DNA of 64,000 nt from NCBI GenBank assembly GCA_031002005.1, contig JARYHS010013631.1, positions 65,283,832 to 65,347,831 of the forward strand, given 5' to 3'. Positions 57,665 to 64,000 of this stretch are shown piece by piece. The position numbers and the translations under genes were made by a program. A model generated the notes under the pieces. It saw nothing but the letters and a program-made list of their open reading frames with translations. It did no database searches and was not told the DNA's origin. The stretch comes from Vandiemenella viatica. Taxonomy: Eukaryota > Arthropoda > Insecta > Orthoptera > Morabidae. Within the stretch, counting starts at the first letter, position 1, and each line of letters starts with the position of its first letter.

Positions 57665-58350
57665 ATTCCCGCCTTCTCGATAATGTACGGGACCGACATG
57701 GGGTGATCTGGTTCGAGGGAAGGATTTTCACCAGCCAGTACCTGAAGAGCAGGGTAGGAGAGGCCGTGGTACGCCGTTCCTAATCACCAGATAGTTTTTT
57801 TTTTGTTAGGGCTTGACGCCTCGTCGATATCAAGATTATTAGAGGCGGGTTAAAACTGGATGCAAGAAACGGGAAGGAATTGTACAATGGCCTTTTGAAT
57901 TAATCATTTCGTCATTAGCTTTGCATGATGTTGGGAAACGATGGATGCCGTAATCCGGATGGGGTTATGAACCCGCGTCCTATTCGAATGCCTGACCCGA
58001 ACACTACCCCTCACCCAGCAGGCTCTGTACCAGATCGTGTGTCAAGTCCTAGGTTATATTCCAAACCTCTCCGCAGTGTGGCACGTCGATTGACGCCGTA
58101 CAACACTCTTGATGGGATGTTCAACTTAACCTCCGTCTGAGTAACTTCCGAAACAGTAGGCAAGAACTGGCAGGTACCGTGATTTACCATATCACTTCTT
58201 TCACCGCTTGCCAGGAATACACTGCCACTGAGTACATTCACTTTCACAGTCGTACACACATATAGTAACACCCTAACAGTGGGGACGACAACGGAAAACT
58301 AACGCAGTTGCATCTTTTGATTGGAGTAGTGGAGAGGTAAAACCACCTGC
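57665..58350 (+). mobile_element. SINE-D copy split by a SINE-A
   Basis: Left part: ctggttcgagggaaggattt, tcaccagccagtacctgaag, gcagggtaggagaggccgtg and taatcaccagat. Right part, after the SINE-A: cgtgtgtcaagtcctaggtt and ccaaacctctccgcagtg, then a body to about 58350. The same two parts stand adjacent in unit 2 of the duplication (16990-17090), which serves as an empty-site comparison. Confidence 0.65.
57793..58028 (-). mobile_element. SINE-A nested in SINE-D, with 7-bp target duplication
   Basis: T-run then gggcttgacgcctcgtcgat, ggcgggttaaaactggatgc, ggccttttgaattaatcatt, a reversed B-box region gttatgaacccgcgtcctat and head cctcacccagcaggctc. accagat occurs at 57786-57792 and 58029-58035; the unoccupied relative near 17026 has accagac once. 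Confidence 0.9.
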
Positions 58351-59019
58351 TATCGGATGACGGCTGTGGCTTACATTTCTTAATCATAATAAAAAAATGT
58401 GAGAGATATTAGTTTCTATTTTAAATCCCTAATACGATGCCCGAAAGTAAACGCTCCGTAGAAGGAAGACTACTTGATTTTATATGGCCGTGTCACTTAA
58501 TTAACTAGATAGTGTTGTATCTTACACAACATCTGGTATTAAAATTAAACAGACCGTTAGAAACTTTTATTTTTTTCTTATTTTCTCGATAATCCCTGTA
58601 TCTCCATGACCTTCGCAACTCCTCGTGTGGCTTGTTAGAAGAACTTGTTTCTGCTGTAACATTCTGCTGCGTCTGGAAACGCGCCAGAACATGCTGTTCG
58701 TAAGGACACAACTCAAACCGGATCCCAAGGTACCAGACTTTCAATCCTCACTTTTTCCAGACAGCTTCGAGAACTCTCTGAGAGTCTGGTACAGTCTGAT
58801 TCTAAGCAAACAGCAAGCAGATCTTGTCAAAGAGCAAGGATTTGAATTTCACAGCATACCTGTTATTTGAACCGTGTGACATATACAGGATAATATATGA
58901 GATGTAGGATATTGTGAAAGACTGTATTTGCCTCTTCCAACCAAATATCAACTCCTCCTTCACGTGGTGCACCCCGTTTGTACAGATGAGGCTCTGGCGA
59001 TTCAATTATTTCCGGTATA
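58351..59019. other. No gene recognised
   Basis: An 81-codon plus-strand frame at 58625-58870 (LETRQNMLFVRTQLKPDPKV near its start) has no recognisable domain; another minus-strand frame overlaps it. Confidence 0.35.
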
Positions 59020-60530
59020 AGGATTCACCCATTGCTTGTCTACGGCCTCATGAAAGGAAGGCGGAGGAGCGGAGAGTAGTCCAGGGTACCCTCCTGCCCT
59101 TGGGTTTGGAAACGGCCCTTAAATGATCAAAAGTGACCAACGGCTTGGGAATTCAGAAGGCAACGGGAAACTAATGGATCGAAGGCCCGAAGGATAATGC
59201 AAGGACATATAATCCTTTCAAATTACATACTGAGTGATGATTACTTCCTAGATAAGTTATTCTGGAGGTAAAATATTCCCCAAATCGGATTTCAGCATGG
59301 AAATTGTCAACGAGGTGGATGTTTGAAGTCAGAATACCGAATATAAAAAGAGAAACGTTGTGAGTGGTAAGATTGAGTAGGATGCACAGGGAATATAGAC
59401 TAAGTAGCACACAAGCCGTCAAAAGAGTTACTAGTTTGGGATTTGTAGTGAATAAGAGGGTTGGGAACAGGATTGTTTTGTTAAGGATAGAAACTAATTT
59501 TAAACGCATTACTACAGGGTCATATGTCAACGTCATAAAACGAAGATTCATTCTGAAAATGAAGAATTAATCCAATATGATAAGATAATAATCATAGACT
59601 ATTGGAGCTGGTAGTAAAAGGAGGAAAACAAAGAGATATTGCAAATAATTTCGGTCTAGGATAAGATAACAAGCGAGGAAGCAAGCAGTTGAAATTTTTG
59701 TGAAAAATATAAGCTGTACCTACAAATATACTAGTTTAGAATCATCAAGGAGGACACTTCGAGCGGGTACTGGGGTAGATGGTTAACAGATGACTAAAAA
59801 GAGATTCAGAAAGTAAGTTCTGAATTGTGAAGTATGCCCGGGAGCTACGAGTAGACTCTCATCTGATAATTACGAAGTGCAGAGTAAAATTTAACAGAAT
59901 AAGGAAGTATTCTTATAGAATCTTAAATGAGAGATAAATTTGCAGAAATAGTAAATATGGTTCGAAAAAGTAAGGAATGCAGTAGTAGAGTAGAATGAAT
60001 TGAAAAGATAGTCAAAAATTGGTAAAGAAACAATAGGCATTAACAAAGAAACTTGTCAAAAAATTAAACCATAGAAGATATTTTGGATTTGATGGATGAA
60101 AGAAAAAGGCAGAAGAAGGAAGACAGCAGTGCACATATTGTAGAAATCAGAAAACAGTAAGTGTAAGAAAACCAAAGAAAATATGTTAGAAGTAAAGTGT
60201 GAAGAGGAGGTAAAATAATGCGGCTTATAGGAATATCAAACAGAATTTTGGAGAAATGAGGGTAAGATTTCAAACATTAGAGGTGCTAATGGGAAACCTC
60301 TTTTAAGTTCAAACGATACAGCTAACCGAAGGAACGAAGAAACTGTATGATAGGGTTGGCCTGACAGACAGTGTGCTAGAAGGAGAAGATATCGACGATT
60401 TAAGACAGAGTTTTGAATGATTTGAACTCAAACAAGGCAGCAGGAATTGCATACAGAACAACTAAACTTTGTAGGATCAGAAGGAATCCAAGGATTATTT
60501 TCGTTGATATCAACAGTTTTTAATAATTGG
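59020..60530 (+). pseudogene. RTE-like LINE, copy 3 (5' part, heavily decayed)
   Basis: Plus-strand relative of the LINE at 6190-9350. Its leader matches: cctcctgcccttgggtttgg, gaattcagaaggcaacggga, aaattacatactgagtgatg and attctggaggtaaaatattc. Endonuclease traces REYRLSSTQAVKRVTSLGFV and VVNKRVGNRIVLLRIE follow at 59390-59490. Linker traces appear near 60205-60300 (QNFGEM-like, GANGKPLLS-like), then NSNKAAGIAYRTTKLCRIRR near 60425 corresponds to the start of the RT. It stops before the catalytic palm motifs, probably by 3' truncation or deletion at about 60530. Far more diverged than copies 1 and 2. Confidence 0.82.
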
Positions 60531-60559
60531 CGTTTAACTTCATTTAAAGGAAACCCGAG

Positions 60560-60700
60560 GTTAGGGATGGCGATCTGAGATCGATTAATCGAAGAATAGA
60601 TCTTTTGGACCCAAAAAATCGATTTATAGTATTGAATCGATCCAGTGAATCGATATTTCATCCGTGAAAATCGAATGTGAAAAAAACACTTTCTACTTGT
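60560..60700. repeat. ATCGAT-rich segment (possible hAT-like element end)
   Basis: ttagggatggcgatctgaga, gatcgattaatcgaagaata, aaatcgatttatagtattga and gaatcgatccagtgaatcga: atcgat-type hexamers recur at least five times. The start agggatggcgat resembles insect hAT-like ends that run into repeated atcgat, but no matching other end or duplication was found. Confidence 0.35.
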
Positions 60701-60897
60701 AATGCACTTGCACATGAAAGTTAGCGTTTAAAAAAAGAATTTAAACATTATTTATTGCAAGCAATTGTGTACCTGAAGTATGATCATATACTTTACTGGC
60801 AAGAATAAAAAAAATAATAAAAAAAAATAAAAACAATTTATCGTCACTTTTACTCAACAGCCAAGACGTATATCTGTACAGTGGGATCATCAGCACC

Positions 60898-61314
60898 TTG
60901 CGAGCGCTTTTTTTTTTTAAATTATTATTGCCGGCAACATCGCAAGTGATGAGCGGAACTGCATGGATCCTATTAGAACGTTCACACTGTCACGACTGCA
61001 TCCAAATCTCAAGGAAGATCACAACCTTTGTCTCTAGGATTAAATTCAACCATGTACGCTTCGCGAGCCACCTCTTTAGGATTAATGCTGTCACCTCCCC
61101 CATTTGTGAATGTGATGGCATTAGTGTCGAGAACGTGGATCATATATTTTTTGCCTGTGGACGCCGCTGGACAGAATCAACTGAATTAATAGAAGAGCTG
61201 ACTAAGCACGGGGTGGAATTCCCTTCCAAGATACAGACCCTTCTCCACGAAGATAGGTCGGAAATCTTCATGATTCTCTTCAATTTTGCAATAAGAAAGA
61301 ACATAGAAATATGA
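60898..61314 (+). pseudogene. LINE ORF2 C-terminal fragment with Cys/His zinc-binding motif
   Basis: Open frame of 138 codons. NHVRFASHLFRINAVTSPIC at 61050-61110, then ECDGISVENVDHIFFACGRR gives the C-x-C ... H-x4-C pattern seen after the RT (and RNase H, when present) in I/Jockey-type LINEs. The final NFAIRKNIEI and stop look like the natural C-terminus. Only this end is present, so the copy is 5'-truncated, which is usual for LINE insertions. The frame's first ~20 codons include a T/A-rich run and probably precede the element. A different family from the other LINEs in the window. Confidence 0.75.
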
Positions 61315-61505
61315 CATTCACATTTCTAAACCCCACATTACATTTAAAGGAAACTACTGTCCTTTTGAGATAACCAGTCTGCTGACTTCTGTACCCAAAG
61401 GATGTATATTTTATACTGTGGCTTAAGTGTACATTTAACCACTGGAACAAGTTAGAAAACTTGTATGCTGAATTTTGTACTTACATGATGCAATTATATA
61501 TTGTA

Positions 61506-61556
61506 CTAGCAGTTACCCGCGACTTCATCCGTGTTGAAAAGTGTTGTAATATAAGA
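61506..61556 (-). mobile_element. 51-bp element consisting only of Helitron-like ends
   Basis: Minus strand: an A, then TCTTATATTACAACACTTTT ... gatgaagtcgcgggtaactg and CTAG, then a T. Start, end and the A/T neighbours match the termini of the element at 27536-29359 (TCTTATATATA..., gaagtcgtgggtaccagCTAG). No interior is left. It abuts a SINE-B copy 8 bp to its right. Either an extreme deletion derivative or a chance juxtaposition of two ends. Confidence 0.5.
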
Positions 61557-61563
61557 TTTTCTT

Positions 61564-61830
61564 GAGAGGTCTGGTTGCTCAGTGGTTAGGGCGTCCAACT
61601 GGAGATGGAAAAGTCCCCAACTTGAATTCCAGTCTTGGCGAGGATTTTCAAAGGTCCCTAGCTCGACCTTCACCTCTGGCATAGGTTGGTGTGTGATGTG
61701 AATTACGCCAGAATGCTCACTTTGTTCTGATTCCGTGTTGAACTGTGGGTCCTCTATGTCCGGTAGGATTACTGGGTTACGTTAAGAGGCTACAAAAGGG
61801 ACTGATTCCGGAGACGTAAAGAAGTCTTGT
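61564..61830 (+). mobile_element. SINE-B copy
   Basis: gagaggtctggttgctcagt (head), acttgaattccagtcttggc (B-box remnant), gaggattttcaaaggtccct, cttcacctctggcataggtt, gaattacgccagaatgctca and a body ending ggttacgttaagaggctac. Matches the copy at 18709-19005 on the other strand throughout. No clear duplication of the target. Confidence 0.85.
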
Positions 61831-64000
61831 CACCAGGTCAATACGACCATACAATTTATTTTATAGCTATTTTTATTAGTAATAGTAGTAATAAATGTTG
61901 CAATAAAATAACAAAAATCGATTTATGTTCCACAACTACTTCACTGAATTTATAAAGCAATAAAAATATTCAGTTTGTAAGGAGTATTTTCAGTTTAATA
62001 TATCCGTATATACAATATTGGGGATTTGTTTCCTAGGTTTTGGCTATTTTCATAGCCCTAGTTTTCTTACATTTCTTTGAAAGATTTGAATTTCGTTTAC
62101 CCAACATCTCTTAAAATTACTAATTTCATCACGCGAATAAAAATGAATACAGTTTTAATTAATGGAAGCTCAAAACGTCAAAATATTAGCAATACATTGA
62201 TGGAATCGACTAAATATCAACAACAAAAAAATACTAACATCCAAACAGAAAATAAATACTTAAGTGGCCCAAGGACGTTCATTTCCATTAGTAAAATTGC
62301 GATACTAAAAATGAATATTTTGATTTGCATTGAGAACCTGAAAAAAAATCGTTAAAAAAGAAGAACTTAATTTGCTCTTTGAATATTGATTTTTTTTTTT
62401 TAAGGATATATTGCTTCCATCAACAGAAATTTACATATTATAGTAGTAAGTATAGTAGTAATTGATTCTTTTATCCATAATAATCAGTGGTATTGCGGTA
62501 ATGGTTTCTCTATCTCTGGAAACAACTGAATTGCCTATAGACCAGTTTACTATGGTTCATTCGTTTCGATCCATTAATTCTGCGCTAAAATATAAATTTC
62601 AATATTAAAGTAGTAATAGATTGTTTCTTCATATTCGGTTTCTTATTCTGCATACAGAATTGAATGACTACCGGCGAATTACCACTCCGCTTTTCCGCCA
62701 CTCCACTATCTGAATAAAACATTGATAAATTTCAAAAATTTACTTCGGGCAACGCCGCATGGTTCTGCTAAATCGTCCAACCTTAATATAGATCTTTTGA
62801 CACAATATCGGTACAAAGCGATAACTAAAATGGCGCTCATGAAAGAAGCTTAATAACTAATAATGTTTCAGTTCTCATTCTGGCCCAGGCTGCGTTTTAA
62901 AATTACCGCTAGAAAATCAAAGCTTCTATCACTCGCACATTAATACATTCACTATATTGTATGTTAGTGACGTCATGAATAGCGAAATAAACTTGACTTA
63001 TTATTAACGCAGTAAATTAAATACTGAATACGTCTAAAACTACATTCAGCCGCATAAACTATGTAGTCAGCTTCATGACAGTTATTGAGGTAACGTAATT
63101 AAAAAATTTATGCTAAAATGCTTTTAACTTACAGTGTACAACGGAAAGTCCACAATTCTCTACGATCGTTAATATTGCTGGACAAATGTACATCGCGATA
63201 AAGTGACTTTTATTGCTCGTGATTTAGTAAGGTGCATAATGAAATTAATTGTGATAGTAATTTATGATATACTAATTAGGAATTTTGATATAGAAAATTC
63301 TGTTACCACTCGAAATGTAGGTCCAGAGCATTTAATGTGTTGAGATGTGTTCGTATCGTTTGATTTTGTAGCGGCAGTATTAGCAAAAATGTGGTTTGGT
63401 TGAAATGCTGCCTGGACCAGAATGTTTTTTGTTACAGCAGATGGCAGAAGGAATTTAGTTGTTATGCTCCGTGCAAATGAGGTGTATTGTGTTGTAAACG
63501 ACTTTCAGTATTACTTCATGAAACAATAAGTTTCTACATTAGCCCATTGAATACATTCGTTTTAAGTGTAGCATTCGATAGATATTTGCAGAATATTGAA
63601 CAGCAGTACTATTCGTACAAAAATTCTGAACAAAAAATAAAGGGTTAGTTAAGTTTTAAATTTCAGCAAAAATAATTTGTAATACACAGACTGTATAGTA
63701 ACAAAAAAGAAACAGGAAATAACTTAAACCGAGATAGAATGGAATCCTTTACATTTTTATAAATACGACATTTGGGGCACGACCATTTTTCACTTTCAGT
63801 GAACCGACTTTCGTGCTGGTATACTCATAGCATTTTACGTTTTTTTCCCCAAGCTTTGATTTTTTATATTTATTATAACGCATATATTACTAACGAAATT
63901 ATGGTGTAATATTTGATATGTCATACTATTTTATGTAAGCAAATGAAAACATCTCTTTGCGAACTTGACAACAGTAGGCCTACCTACCTTTTTTTAATTT
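61831..64000. other. AT-rich stretch to the window edge, nothing recognised
   Basis: A 92-codon frame at 62077-62355 (plus) is Asn/Lys/Ile-rich as expected from composition. A T-run lies near 62388-62401. No element, SINE or RNA gene identified. Confidence 0.4.

Overview
The window looks like intergenic DNA from an AT-rich, repeat-dense arthropod genome, most probably a polyneopteran-type insect. Three things point there: introns and bacterial-style operons are absent, almost every recognisable coding trace is a decayed transposable-element protein, and a tRNA-derived SINE whose core resembles, from memory, the Lm1-type core of locusts occurs in about 18 copies (SINE-A below). I found no intact host gene, tRNA gene, rRNA or CRISPR array. 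Family labels rest on motifs read by eye; no database was searched.

Layout. 1-1.6 kb: decayed CR1-like LINE entering from the left edge. 2.6-5.1 kb: four SINE-A copies in both orientations. 5.7-5.95 kb: foldback hairpin flanked by 15-bp direct repeats. 6.2-18.7 kb: two diverged copies of a ~6 kb block in direct orientation on either side of a 1,000-N gap. Each block carries a minus-strand RTE-like LINE. The first holds a mariner fragment where the second has SINE-D. 18.7-26.2 kb: other SINE families and a ~1 kb TIR element with TAA duplications. 27.5-36.4 kb: two Helitron-like non-coding elements in opposite orientation filled with unrelated ~165-190 bp tandem repeats. Between them lies an RTE-like LINE split by a 1.4 kb TIR element; taking that element out on paper restores the reverse transcriptase reading frame. 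39.7-40.9 kb: a ~490 bp near-perfect palindrome and a third tandem repeat. 42.5-46.6 kb: mariner, LINE pieces and SINEs. 48.7-50.8 kb: SINEs and a 1.27 kb element with TTAA duplications. 52.7-58.3 kb: SINEs, two Tc1-like pseudogenes, a short hAT-like element and nested SINEs. 59-61.8 kb: a third RTE copy, another LINE C-terminus and a 51-bp element made only of Helitron-like ends. 61.8-64 kb: AT-rich, nothing recognised.

How the parts relate. The elements do not form a pathway. LINEs of at least four types probably supplied the machinery for the SINEs, whose target-site duplications are visible at several copies. Nested insertions give relative ages: the RTE-like LINE at 30.45-33.54 kb is older than its TAA-flanked insert, the Tc1 copy at 55.5 kb is older than the SINE-A in it, and SINE-D at 57.7 kb is older than its SINE-A. 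I saw no convincing new biological system. The most unusual items are the block duplication around the gap, the Helitron-like elements carrying satellite arrays, the 51-bp end-only element and the long palindrome.
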